14,251 nucleotides of DNA from NCBI GenBank assembly GCA_002389265.1, contig DGOD01000135.1, positions 1,433 through 15,683 on the forward strand, given 5' to 3'. The position numbers and the translations under genes are program-made. The notes beneath the pieces are model-generated. The model was not told the origin of the DNA. It saw only the letters and a list, made by a program, of their open reading frames with translations, and did no database searches. The DNA is from Gammaproteobacteria bacterium UBA4475. GTDB lineage: Bacteria; Pseudomonadota; Gammaproteobacteria; Pseudomonadales; Azotimanducaceae. Shown here in pieces: positions 1 through 7,015 of the stretch; position 1 is the stretch's first letter; each line of letters begins with the position of its first letter.

Positions 1-711
1 GCGACGTACATCGCAGGCGAAATTGACGACCCACAGAAGAATCTGCCGCTGATCCTGATCGGTGGCACCTTGATTGTGATGGCCTTGTATCTGTTGCTGA
101 ATATCAGTTTTCTATACGGCGCACCGATGGACGCCATGGTCGGTAAAATAGAAATTGGTTTTGTGGTGGCCGATCATGCGTTTGGAGAGCAAGCCGCAGG
201 TGTTATGGGCTTTGTCTTATCCCTGATGTTGATCTCGACGGTCAGCGCCATGACCCTGGCGGGTCCGCGGGTACTGCAGGTTATTGGTGAGGATTTTTCG
301 GCCTTTAGATTCCTCGCGGGTGTGCGCAACGGGGTTCCGGTTAAGGCGATTCTGTTTCAGTCGTCTTTGGCTATCCTGTTTATTGTGACCGGGAGCTTCG
401 AATCTATTTTAATTTTTTCCGGCTTTGTGTTGGGCATCAATACGCTATTTGCCGTGTTAGGCGTCTATGTCCTGCGCTATCGAAAAATAGGCGAAGAAAG
501 TCGTTATCGGACGCTCGGCTATCCACTGACGCCTGCCATCTATTTATCGGTTACGCTCTGGACTTTGATTTATATTCTCATCAATCGTCCCCAAGAGGGC
601 TGGGTCGGACTTGGTCTGATTCTGGCCGGCTGTCTGGTTTATATTGTAACAACCCGCGCTCAGGTTGGTGTGATAGTGGCTCGGGATAAGCAGGTTCCAC
701 CATCGCTATGA
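1..711 (+). CDS. APC-family amino acid/amine permease, C-terminal part (5' truncated)
   Basis: The frame is open from base 1, so the gene begins outside the window; 236 residues are visible. The first visible residues, ATYIAGEIDDPQKNLPL, match the conserved cytoplasmic loop of APC-superfamily permeases (typically a YxGE...NPxRNxP-like motif) between a mid-protein helix and the next membrane segment. About six hydrophobic segments follow, as expected for the last half of a 12-helix transporter. It probably imports an amino acid or related amine across the inner membrane; the substrate cannot be read from this half. Its stop overlaps the start of the amidohydrolase by ATGA (708-711), so the two are translationally coupled and the permease probably supplies that enzyme's substrate. 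The internal ATG at 70 is not the real start, because the homology runs through it from base 1. Family call is firm, substrate unknown. Confidence 0.85.
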   Translation, partial: ATYIAGEIDDPQKNLPLILIGGTLIVMALYLLLNISFLYGAPMDAMVGKIEIGFVVADHAFGEQAAGVMGFVLSLMLISTVSAMTLAGPRVLQVIGEDFSAFRFLAGVRNGVPVKAILFQSSLAILFIVTGSFESILIFSGFVLGINTLFAVLGVYVLRYRKIGEESRYRTLGYPLTPAIYLSVTLWTLIYILINRPQEGWVGLGLILAGCLVYIVTTRAQVGVIVARDKQVPPSL

Positions 712-2351
712 TCACTGTCTATACAGCAAAAAATATTCTGACCATGAACCCGTCTTGGCCAACAGCTACTGCAATTGCGGTTAAGGATGGACGTATTGTC
801 GAGGTCGGTAGTCTAGCTTCTCTGCAACCTTGGCTTGAGCAACATCCACACCGTATAGATGCTCAATTCGAAGATTCAGTGATTATGCCGGGCCTGATTG
901 ATCCCCACCTACATCCAGTCATGGCCGCCGTGCTCTTGCCAATGCAGTTTATTACTGCCATGGAATGGCATTTGCCCTGGGAGACAGTGCCGGCGACTGT
1001 CAGTCCGCAAGCCTACGAATCGATTCTCAGGAAGGCGGCTGCAGAGGACGATTCAACGCCGTACTTCACCTGGGGCTATCACAAGATTTGGCATGGCGAA
1101 ATGAGTCGAGGCCTGCTTGACGAAATCTTCGGCTCACGACCCGCGGTAGTCTGGCAACGGTCGTTCCATGAAGTGTACTTGAATAGCGCCATGATGGCGT
1201 TGTTGGAAATTGATATAGAGGCGATACGTGGCCGCCATCAGATAGATGTAGATCGGGGTCATTTTTATGAAGTGGGATTAAGCTACGTCATTAATAAATT
1301 GAATCGTATTATTATGGCGCCAGCGTGGATTTTGGCTGGTCTAGCGCGTCTGAAACAGTTAGTCCAGTTTGGTGGTCACACAACAGTAGGTGATATGGCC
1401 GTGGGCATTTTTGACTTCGAGATGGAGTGGCGATTATGTCAACAGGTGTTTGAGCAACCTGACAACCCGTTTCGAGTGGTCAGTGTCGCCCACGCGAATG
1501 GGTCAGGAGTCAGGCAGGACGACCTGGCGACGACGGTCGAATTTGTTAGGAACCTACCAGAGCGTAACACGGCACATTTTGAGTTTGGCCAGCGTATCAA
1601 GTTGTTTACCGATGGCGCATTTTTTTCACAATTGGCGATGATGCAAAGCCCTGGCTACATCGACGGGCATCTCGGCGAGTGGCTCATGCCTCCAGAAAAA
1701 TTTGAGACCATAGCGCGGGCCTATTGGCATGCAGGATTCAAAATTCATGTGCATTGCACCGGTGATCTAGGTTGCGAGTTGGCCCTGGACGTCCTTGAGA
1801 AGCTCCAATGGGAGCGTCCGCGATTTAACCACGGGTATACGATTGAGCACTTTGGCTTCTCGACCCCAGAGCAGGTGGACAGAATCAAACTGCTTGGCGG
1901 ATCAGTTTCGGCGAACGTGTATTATCTTCGCGAGCTCAGTGGCGCCTATAGTCAGGTCGGCATTGGTGTCGAGCGTGCCTCGCAGATGGCGCGGCTGCAG
2001 AGTTGTGTTGGGCAGAATATTCTAACGACCCTGCATTCTGATTTTCCAATGGCACCGGCGATGCCGCTGCACAATGCCTGGGTCGCCTGTACACGGCAAA
2101 ATATCGAAGGCAATGTTGTTGCACCGCAAGAACGTCTGAGTCTTGAGGATGGGCTCAAAGCGATTACCATTAATGCCGCCAAGGTGCTGGGTATCCAAGA
2201 AGAAACCGGCAGCTTGCGGGCCGGTAAAAAAGCTGACTTTGTGGTGCTTGATTCGGATCCGCATATAGTTGGCGTCGATGGTTTGTTGACCATTACAGTA
2301 TTGGCTACCGTGTTCGAGGGCCAGGTACATATAACGCCAGGCTTATCCTGA
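708..2351 (+). CDS. YtcJ-like metal-dependent amidohydrolase (amidohydrolase family 3)
   Basis: This 547-residue protein has the full layout of the YtcJ/amidohydrolase-3 branch of the amidohydrolase superfamily: an N-terminal beta-sandwich piece (residues 1-60), the metal-binding HxH at 67/69 in PGLIDPHLHP, KLFTDGA around 298-304 (K298 could be the carboxylated bridging lysine), HVH at 347-349, EH at 380-381, the catalytic-type Asp in LHSDFP (D445), and a C-terminal composite domain with GSLRAGKKADFVVLD (501-515). Such enzymes hydrolyse C-N bonds of amides, carbamates or cyclic amides; the substrate here is unknown. There is no signal peptide, so it is cytoplasmic. It starts inside the permease stop codon (ATGA) with no good ribosome binding site, consistent with translational coupling, and ends 3 bases before the CobW-like gene. 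Several antisense ORFs within it (about 1936-2330) are shadows. Confidence 0.88.
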   Translation: MITVYTAKNILTMNPSWPTATAIAVKDGRIVEVGSLASLQPWLEQHPHRIDAQFEDSVIMPGLIDPHLHPVMAAVLLPMQFITAMEWHLPWETVPATVSPQAYESILRKAAAEDDSTPYFTWGYHKIWHGEMSRGLLDEIFGSRPAVVWQRSFHEVYLNSAMMALLEIDIEAIRGRHQIDVDRGHFYEVGLSYVINKLNRIIMAPAWILAGLARLKQLVQFGGHTTVGDMAVGIFDFEMEWRLCQQVFEQPDNPFRVVSVAHANGSGVRQDDLATTVEFVRNLPERNTAHFEFGQRIKLFTDGAFFSQLAMMQSPGYIDGHLGEWLMPPEKFETIARAYWHAGFKIHVHCTGDLGCELALDVLEKLQWERPRFNHGYTIEHFGFSTPEQVDRIKLLGGSVSANVYYLRELSGAYSQVGIGVERASQMARLQSCVGQNILTTLHSDFPMAPAMPLHNAWVACTRQNIEGNVVAPQERLSLEDGLKAITINAAKVLGIQEETGSLRAGKKADFVVLDSDPHIVGVDGLLTITVLATVFEGQVHITPGLS

Positions 2352-2354
2352 CCA

Positions 2355-3293
2355 ATGACGCTACCGCTTACCTTGATCAGTGGCTACCTCGGCGCGGGCA
2401 AGACCACCTTCATTAATGGATTGCTAGGTTCTGCCAATAGGGAACATGCCAGGATTGTCGTGCTGGTTAACGATTTTGGTGATGTGGCCATTGACGCGGC
2501 ACTGATCAGTTCGATCACCACGGATATGATCAGCCTCATCAACGGTTGCGCCTGTTGCTTGGTTAACGATGATCTTGAACGACAATTGAGCAATCTTGTG
2601 GAGGCGGGCCAATATGATCAGGTGGTGTTTGAGGCCAGTGGCGTCGCGGATAGCGCGAAACTATTGCGTCAACTCAGGCACTTTCCCGGACTGACAGTGA
2701 GTACGCACTTAACTCTGGTGGACCTCAGTGTTATCCAGCGCCAAGTTCGGGACAAATTTGTCGGTGAGCATATTCAACGTCAACTGATGTTCGCCAGGGA
2801 CATCGTTGAGACTAAAGCCGATCTGCTGGATGAGCGCCAACAGGCGCTAGTGCGGCAATGGCTGGTGCTAGGCTACCCGGCTGTCGAACTCCATACCATG
2901 GCTGCCATATCCACAGGCGTCGTTTTAGGTGAGTTAACAGGTGAGTTAACCAATGAGTTAAAGGCAGTCACTGAGGATTTTTCGACCGTTAAGGCCACGC
3001 ACCCGGATTTTAAGTCCTACCGGTTTCGTGGCTCGCAGCGGCAGACCAAGGACCATTTGATGGCTTGGCTCGACAAGTTGCCGCCTAACGTCCAACGGGT
3101 AAAAGGTTTCGTTTGGTTGCTAGACGACCCTCGCCCGCACTTGCTGAACTATACGCCGGGCTGTGCGTCAATCAGTGCTTATGACGGTGTTTTGCCCGCA
3201 ATCTTGGAGGATTCGGTGCTGGCGAACAGCGACTTGGTGGCGATTGCTGTTCACAATGGCGGGCAAGATAAACAGTTGCAACAGCCGTTTTAG
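2355..3293 (+). CDS. CobW/COG0523 family metal-chaperone GTPase
   Basis: The 312-residue protein carries the G3E-family GTPase signatures: Walker A GYLGAGKT at 10-17, NDFGD at 39-43, the hallmark metal-binding CxCC within NGCACC (C65, C67, C68), FEASGVAD (92-99) and TKAD (153-156) as the nucleotide-specificity motif. A CobW C-terminal domain follows, from about 220 (YRFRG, WLDKLPPNVQRVKGF). COG0523 proteins bind zinc or another divalent metal and deliver it to client metalloenzymes or act in metal homeostasis. It lies 3 bases after a metal-dependent amidohydrolase, so that enzyme is the obvious candidate client (inference). The ATG at 2355 gives the expected N-terminus just ahead of Walker A. 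The linker between the two domains (about 190-205) contains a 12-base tandem repeat. The stop converges on the metallo-hydrolase gene with 19 bases between stops. Confidence 0.92.
   Translation: MTLPLTLISGYLGAGKTTFINGLLGSANREHARIVVLVNDFGDVAIDAALISSITTDMISLINGCACCLVNDDLERQLSNLVEAGQYDQVVFEASGVADSAKLLRQLRHFPGLTVSTHLTLVDLSVIQRQVRDKFVGEHIQRQLMFARDIVETKADLLDERQQALVRQWLVLGYPAVELHTMAAISTGVVLGELTGELTNELKAVTEDFSTVKATHPDFKSYRFRGSQRQTKDHLMAWLDKLPPNVQRVKGFVWLLDDPRPHLLNYTPGCASISAYDGVLPAILEDSVLANSDLVAIAVHNGGQDKQLQQPF
2927..2962 (+). repeat. 12-base tandem repeat in the CobW linker
   Basis: Two exact copies of AGGTGAGTTAAC (2927-2938, 2939-2950) are followed by a diverged third copy, CAATGAGTTAAA (2951-2962). 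The unit length keeps the frame and encodes GELT-GELT-NELK between the GTPase core and the C-terminal domain, consistent with slippage-driven linker lengthening. Confidence 0.8.
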
Positions 3294-3312
3294 GGCGCCA
3301 GTACCAGGACTG

Positions 3313-4365
3313 TCAAAATCGTCGGGTTTCGCCAATGTCTAGAACCCAAGCGTCAGCTTCGTCAAGCTCCGCATTGACAGTCCCTGCTTTGAAGCGTCGA
3401 GGTGGTTCATCGAGGGGTTCGTCAGACAAGTCGAAGGTGCCGAAATGTATGCCTACAGCCTGACTGGCTTGCAGGTCATCAGCGGCGAGTAACGCTTCCT
3501 CTGGGTTCATATGTGACTCACGCATCATTGCCCGTGGTGCATAGGCGCCAATGGGTATGGCTGCCAGATCAAAAGGCCCGAGCTTCCGGCCGATTTCCGC
3601 GAAGCCAGCAAAGTACCCCGTATCGCCTGCAAAATAAAATTTCCGCTCTGGACCCGTGACGGCCCAAGAAGACCACAGTGCCTTGTGTGTGTCCGTCAGA
3701 CTGCGTTTGCTCCAATGTTGCGCGGGCAAACAATGAATCGTCACACCCTCATAGGAGGCTGTTTGCCCCCAGTCCAACTCTACAACATTGTCGATTCCCG
3801 CCTTGCGTAGCAGCGCAGCGTTACCCAGTGGCACATAGAATAAGGTTCTTGGGTTTCGTGTTGCTAGTGCGCCCAAGGTTGGCAGGTCAAGGTGGTCATA
3901 GTGATTGTGTGAAATAACGACAAAGTCGATAGGAGGCAAATCATCCATCGAGATCCCAGGTTCTACATAGCGACTGGGTCCAATCAGCGGCACCGGACTG
4001 GGCCGGTTTGACCAGGTAGGGTCAGTTAAAAAGCTGATATGCGCCATTTGTACCAACAGGGTCGCGTGTCCGACCCAGGTAACCGTGGGGACACTATGAC
4101 GGGCGTTCTCCCTGAGAAAGGCGCCATCATTGGCTCGTCGATCTGGCGCGTCTCTGCCATCCCGAAAATAGGTGCCAAGACGGCGTAATAGAAATGCCGC
4201 GCGGACACCGAAAGTTCCGTGGCTTAGGTCTCCTGTCGGATTGGTAAATCGGCCGTCGCCATCTCGGTTGGCGTTGGCGAACAGCGGGCTCGTCTCGGAT
4301 TCGGCTCGCGTTGAAGTAAGCGCCAGCAACATGAGTAGTAAGCCGTTCAGAAAAAGTAGTCGCAC
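3313..4365 (-). CDS. Exported NAPE-PLD/UlaG-like metallo-beta-lactamase-fold hydrolase
   Basis: The 350-residue protein opens with a hydrophobic signal peptide (about residues 1-21, a likely cleavage after TRA) and so probably acts outside the cytoplasm. It then shows WVGHATLLVQ (97-106), the metal-binding HNHYDH (153-158, the HxHxDH motif), AQHWSKR with H217, AGDTGY with D248, and H307 in GIHFGTF. These are the ligand set of the NAPE-PLD/UlaG branch of the MBL fold, whose members include phospholipase D-type phosphodiesterases and lactonases; the QHWSKR...DT...WSSW stretch favours NAPE-PLD-like proteins. The actual substrate is not evident. The start is GTG at 4365, chosen because a perfect AGGAGG lies 8 bases upstream (4374-4379) and it gives a clean signal peptide. 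Upstream DNA is AT-rich (4381-4393), so it may have its own promoter. Confidence 0.88.
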   Translation of the reverse strand: MRLLFLNGLLLMLLALTSTRAESETSPLFANANRDGDGRFTNPTGDLSHGTFGVRAAFLLRRLGTYFRDGRDAPDRRANDGAFLRENARHSVPTVTWVGHATLLVQMAHISFLTDPTWSNRPSPVPLIGPSRYVEPGISMDDLPPIDFVVISHNHYDHLDLPTLGALATRNPRTLFYVPLGNAALLRKAGIDNVVELDWGQTASYEGVTIHCLPAQHWSKRSLTDTHKALWSSWAVTGPERKFYFAGDTGYFAGFAEIGRKLGPFDLAAIPIGAYAPRAMMRESHMNPEEALLAADDLQASQAVGIHFGTFDLSDEPLDEPPRRFKAGTVNAELDEADAWVLDIGETRRF

Positions 4366-4373
4366 GTAGAAAA

Positions 4374-4379
4374 CCTCCT
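4374..4379 (-). promoter_or_regulatory. Strong Shine-Dalgarno site (AGGAGG) deciding the GTG start of the MBL hydrolase
   Basis: On the minus strand AGGAGG sits 8 bases before the GTG at 4365-4363, which fixes this non-ATG start. Confidence 0.8.
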
Positions 4380-4434
4380 CTTAAATAATATTAGCTGCAG
4401 AGCACGGTACGTACTTGTAGCGCCGACCTGAAGA

Positions 4435-4450
4435 TGCTCTGTTGCTCTGT
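4435..4450. repeat. Tandem octamer repeat TGCTCTGT x2
   Basis: Two adjacent exact copies of TGCTCTGT (4435-4442 and 4443-4450) lie in the gap upstream of the minus-strand MBL hydrolase gene. No function is evident; it could be chance slippage. Confidence 0.6.
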
Positions 4451-4588
4451 TCGAGCCGATCTAAGCAGGAGTAAGGTCGAATGTCAGAAAAATCCTCAGG
4501 ACATTACCATCTTTGCATTGTGTCCCCAACGTTCCAGCAGTTATCAATTGTGGGGCATCTACCGAATCACATGGGGTTAAGCAGTTCC

Positions 4589-4737
4589 CTATGCCTCAGA
4601 TCTTTTAGCGTACCGGCGACAGCGCTCTCCACAATATTTGACCTGCGGCCAGTTACGGGTCCATTTTTTGCGCCACGAAAATGCTCGATTGCAGACCAGG
4701 CAAAGTTGCTGGGTAGTTCGGATTTATGGTGCGTCAA
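4589..4737 (-). pseudogene. DUF2256-family zinc-finger protein gene, frameshifted
   Basis: Reading the minus strand just past the photolyase gives a clear DUF2256 protein split across two frames. From a TTG at 4737 (overlapping the photolyase end) one frame reads MTHHKSELPSN, the expected N-terminus of this family (xHKKSxLPxK). At about 4705-4707 the match jumps frame and continues LCLVCNRAFSWRKKW (4705-4661), then TRNWPQVKYCGERCRR, ending at the TAG 4591-4589. The Cys pairs CLVC and CGERC and the WRKKW block are family hallmarks, making a roughly 50-residue zinc-binding protein. One base appears lost in what was probably an AAA/AAC codon, so the gene is broken, or the sequence has an error. 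DUF2256 genes often sit beside photolyase/cryptochrome genes, which supports the call. Function of the family is unknown. The downstream half lies in the photolyase frame, beyond its TAA. Confidence 0.8.
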
Positions 4738-6037
4738 CCTGTCCCGCCGCGACTGGCCAGTCATAGTAATCTCTGCTATCGAGAGGCCCCGTGGGGGTTG
4801 TGCCAGCCCAGCGTCGTCGATAGTCGCCGGCGCCATCCCAAATTTCGGCTTGCTTGTCGAGATTGAAATGGCGACCGCCGCGGGGATCTGAGCCAACGCC
4901 GGCGATGTACTGCCAGTTACCCCAGTTGCTGCAGGCATCATAGTCTATAAGTTGCTCCTCAAAGTAACCTGCGCCGCAGCGCCAGTCCAATCCAAGTTCA
5001 TTGATCAGGCAGCTCGCTGCGATTTGTCGTCCACGGTTGCTGAGTAAGCCAGTCTGCTTGAGTTCGTTCATGCAGGCATTGACGATCGGCCAAGGTGTAT
5101 TGCCATCTCGCCATTTGAAGAAGCGCTCTGGATAAAAGCTGGTCAGCGGCCGTTGTCCGGAGATCCCGCTAAACTCAAACAGGGCAGCTTGGTGGTAGCC
5201 CGCATGCCAGCGAAAAAATTCCCGCCACATGAGTTCGAAGAGGATCCACTCTGTTGATTCATTGGCGCCACGTCGCGACTCGTAAAGGCGCAGTAGTTCG
5301 AATATTTGCACGGGCGAAACACAACCCTGTGCGAGCCACGGCGAGAACCCTGTGGCATATTGCTCGCCAAAAAACTGATTTCGAGTGTCCTTGTAGGTCG
5401 AGGCCGCGTTGGTGCTGAAATACTGGTAGAGGTGCTGTGCGCCGGCGGTTTCACCACCGCGAGGGCGTTGAGTGTTGCTGGCTCCAGGCACCATGGCGCT
5501 GTCCAGCTTGATCAACGTAGGTGCTGGTAAGCTGGCGGGCTGGGTTGATGATGGTCTGAACTCAACAGTATCTAGAGCTCGTCGAAACGCGGAAAATGTC
5601 GCTGGAAATCCGTTAGTAAATTGCACTTTATCCTGCAGGTACAAGGTGGTGCTGTCGTATTCCTCGAATAAGATGTTTGGGTACGCCAGCCGCAGAGACT
5701 GCCACATGACTGTTTTGTCGCTGCTGTGTTGGCGGCTGCGAACGATCCGATGAAAGCGCCCAGAGTCCAACAGGCTGGTAACGATCAGCTGCGGATTACC
5801 TTCCAAAATATTCAATTGCTGGCCGAGTTTTGCCAGACCTATGTGCAGATCCTGTAACGAGTCTCGAAGAAACCCCCAGCGATGCTCTCCCATCTGGCTA
5901 TTCGAAAAACGATCGGTTTTGAGTCTTCGCTCATCCAAGCAGAACAAGATGGTCAGGGCATCATCTTGTGCCGCGGCGTTCAGCGCCGGATTATCCTGCA
6001 AGCGCAAGTCATCATTTAGCCAGTAGAGTGTGCTCAT
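4724..6037 (-). CDS. DASH-type cryptochrome/photolyase
   Basis: The 437-residue flavoprotein matches the cryptochrome-DASH group. An N-terminal photolyase domain begins LYWLNDDLRLQDNPAL (4-19), with antenna-binding Rossmann fold up to about 130. The helical FAD domain includes TGFSPWLAQGCVSP (229-242), ELMWREFFRWH (268-278), KWRDGNTPWPIV (308-319), LSNRGRQIAAS (332-342), DWRCGAGYFE (351-360) and DYDACSNWGNWQYIAG (365-380) with GVGSDPRGGRHFN. DASH proteins repair cyclobutane pyrimidine dimers, chiefly in single-stranded DNA, using blue light, and may also sense light. The length is typical, perhaps slightly short, and no key FAD-loop motif is missing. Its ATG (6037-6035) overlaps the stop of the upstream DUF3429 gene by ATGA and lacks a clear ribosome binding site, so translation is likely coupled. 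The frameshifted DUF2256 gene overlaps its 3' end. Confidence 0.95.
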   Translation of the reverse strand: MSTLYWLNDDLRLQDNPALNAAAQDDALTILFCLDERRLKTDRFSNSQMGEHRWGFLRDSLQDLHIGLAKLGQQLNILEGNPQLIVTSLLDSGRFHRIVRSRQHSSDKTVMWQSLRLAYPNILFEEYDSTTLYLQDKVQFTNGFPATFSAFRRALDTVEFRPSSTQPASLPAPTLIKLDSAMVPGASNTQRPRGGETAGAQHLYQYFSTNAASTYKDTRNQFFGEQYATGFSPWLAQGCVSPVQIFELLRLYESRRGANESTEWILFELMWREFFRWHAGYHQAALFEFSGISGQRPLTSFYPERFFKWRDGNTPWPIVNACMNELKQTGLLSNRGRQIAASCLINELGLDWRCGAGYFEEQLIDYDACSNWGNWQYIAGVGSDPRGGRHFNLDKQAEIWDGAGDYRRRWAGTTPTGPLDSRDYYDWPVAAGQVDAP

Positions 6038-6477
6038 GGTGAGAGGAAAAACGCGGTCAGGTGCAGCGCAATGACCAGTGCGCTGACGCCCCCTCGCATA
6101 GCGCGATAATAGTTGGGCTGCAGACTAAAAACGGCTAATGCGTGCTCGCCGATAAGCAGGAGCCCAAACAACAACGCAATGACGAGGAGAGCCAGGCTAT
6201 CCAGGAAAGTCACAGTCAAAACAGCGGCGATGACAATGGTGTTGCTCACTAGCAGGATCTGTCGTAATTGACGCACCGACACCGTGCGCTGCAGCAGGGC
6301 GGTGGTCCACCAGTTACCAGCCAGGAAAGCAATAATGCCCAAAGAGTAGGCCTTCAGTAGGGGTAACCCCCACCAGGTCTCTAGGAAGGTGAGACAAATG
6401 GCCATGGGCAGAATGCCGGCGTAGCCCAACAAGGTGATCAAGCGTTGGTCAAATGGCGATTTTAACGCGAATAGCAC
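6034..6477 (-). CDS. DUF3429 family small membrane protein
   Basis: This is a hydrophobic protein of 147 residues from the chosen start, with about five membrane-spanning stretches. Features such as LLGYAGILPMA near the N-terminus and AYSLGIIAFLAGNWW further on resemble the DUF3429 pattern (LGYAGLIPF ... AYGAVILSFLGGxxWG). Its role is unknown; members are predicted inner-membrane proteins. I chose the GTG at 6477 because CGGAG precedes it by 5 bases. A longer frame from a TTG at 6531 (165 residues) is possible, but its purine-rich site (AAAAAAGGGC) abuts the start codon. Its stop overlaps the photolyase start by ATGA, so the two form one transcription unit, as is common for this family in gammaproteobacteria. 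Family call is moderately sure; start is uncertain. Confidence 0.72.
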   Translation of the reverse strand: MLFALKSPFDQRLITLLGYAGILPMAICLTFLETWWGLPLLKAYSLGIIAFLAGNWWTTALLQRTVSVRQLRQILLVSNTIVIAAVLTVTFLDSLALLVIALLFGLLLIGEHALAVFSLQPNYYRAMRGGVSALVIALHLTAFFLSP

Positions 6478-6660
6478 GATGACTCCGAAATAGTGAGGTG
6501 TCTGCAACCGGAAAGCGACGCTGAAAGACAAGCCCTTTTTTGACTTTTCCAGTGGTCTTACGAACCTTGGGGTCGCGTGGATCAGCTGGGGTTAATCGCT
6601 CTTCAGGTCTTCAGGCAGAGCAAGGCCTCTCAACGGGACAGGTAGTATGAAAGCACAGGA

Positions 6661-6688
6661 GTCGACAGGCCCCGTGTTGCCTGTCGAC
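6661..6688. repeat. Perfect 10-bp inverted repeat (GTCGACAGGC / GCCTGTCGAC)
   Basis: GTCGACAGGC (6661-6670) and its exact reverse complement GCCTGTCGAC (6679-6688) flank an 8-base loop. No T-run follows on either strand, so it is not an ordinary intrinsic terminator. It may be an operator for a dimeric regulator or a structured RNA element; neither can be decided from sequence. Confidence 0.8.
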
Positions 6689-6789
6689 GACTTCCAAGCT
6701 AGGGTGACCTTGCTAAAGATGTTAGGCTAAACCAGAGCTTGTCGATCACAGACTCCAGGGCGGATAGCGCCGACAATAGCGCTGATCTG

Positions 6790-6822
6790 GGGTTCTCAGC
6801 AGATGGATTGCTGCTGAGACCC
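6790..6822. repeat. Imperfect 12-bp hairpin in the divergent gap
   Basis: The arm at 6790-6802 (GGGTTCTCAGCAG) pairs with 6811-6822 (CTGCTGAGACCC): nine continuous base pairs, one bulged T (6793), then three G-C pairs, around an 8-base loop. It lies about 190 bases upstream of the TelA operon and lacks a T-tail on the plus strand. It could be part of a 5' leader, a transcript end of unusual type, or a REP-like element. Confidence 0.7.
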
Positions 6823-7004
6823 TAAGGCCTGGTGTGGCGAAATTAAGATCAAAGCAGAAGCCTTGTGTCAGTAGCGCTCAGTAATGTTTACTTTTCGAAG
6901 CTAGCGACCGAATAAGTCAATTTGCGCCGCTGTTCAAAAGACACATCATTTAGTTAATCAAGGTCGATATTAATGTCAATGTTAACTGGTATTTCACCGG
7001 GCTG

Positions 7005-7009
7005 AAGGA
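7005..7009 (+). promoter_or_regulatory. Ribosome binding site (AAGGA) of the first operon gene
   Basis: AAGGA lies 6 bases before the ATG at 7016 and supports that start as the beginning of the seven-gene plus-strand operon. Confidence 0.7.
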
Positions 7010-7015
7010 AGAAGA

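Larger units (their letters stand above)
4366..4588. other. Intergenic region between the MBL hydrolase and the DUF2256 remnant
   Basis: No gene is supported here. It contains the AGGAGG ribosome binding site of the minus-strand hydrolase (4374-4379) and an AT-rich stretch just upstream of it (4381-4393) that could hold a -10 element such as TAATAT (4393-4388, minus strand), although no good -35 is visible. It also contains the tandem octamer repeat at 4435-4450. No U-tailed hairpin was found after the photolyase/DUF2256 genes, so readthrough into the hydrolase gene is possible. Confidence 0.5.
6532..7015. other. Divergent intergenic region with two hairpins, no convincing gene
   Basis: This gap separates the minus-strand DUF3429-photolyase unit from the plus-strand TelA operon, so promoters for both should lie here. 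I see a 10-bp perfect inverted repeat (6661-6688), a longer imperfect hairpin (6790-6822), a tandem octamer TCTTCAGG (6600-6607, 6608-6615) and an AT-rich stretch before the operon (about 6940-6990). No pair of -35/-10 hexamers is good enough to assert. A 27-codon ORF (6647-6730) has no family resemblance. Confidence 0.6.

Noticed and set aside
1936-2330. Three antisense ORFs inside the amidohydrolase gene.
   Set aside because: They lie wholly opposite a well-supported conserved enzyme and show no domain.
4385-4393. A TAATAT -10 promoter element for the MBL hydrolase.
   Set aside because: No acceptable -35 hexamer is found at 16-18 bases; the AT-richness alone is not enough.
4589-4726. A photolyase-DUF2256 fusion made by stop-codon readthrough, since both lie in the same frame.
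   Set aside because: The bases between the TAA and LCLVC code for a conserved DUF2256 N-terminus in the other frame, so a frameshift in a separate gene explains the data better.
4481-4891. Plus-strand ORF of 136 codons with a passable ribosome binding site (AAGG before the ATG).
   Set aside because: It runs antisense through the DUF2256 remnant and the end of the photolyase, has no recognisable domain and has unnatural composition; it is a shadow.
6478-6531. Extension of the DUF3429 frame to a TTG at 6531.
   Set aside because: The purine run abuts the TTG with no spacing, whereas GTG 6477 has CGGAG five bases upstream; kept as an alternative only.
6647-6730. A 27-codon ORF in the divergent gap (MKAQESTGPV...).
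   Set aside because: The ribosome binding site is weak, the ORF spans the perfect palindrome, and it resembles nothing; chance is the better explanation.
6661-6822. Intrinsic terminators at the two gap hairpins.
   Set aside because: Neither stem is followed by a T-run on either strand, so neither meets the usual pattern.
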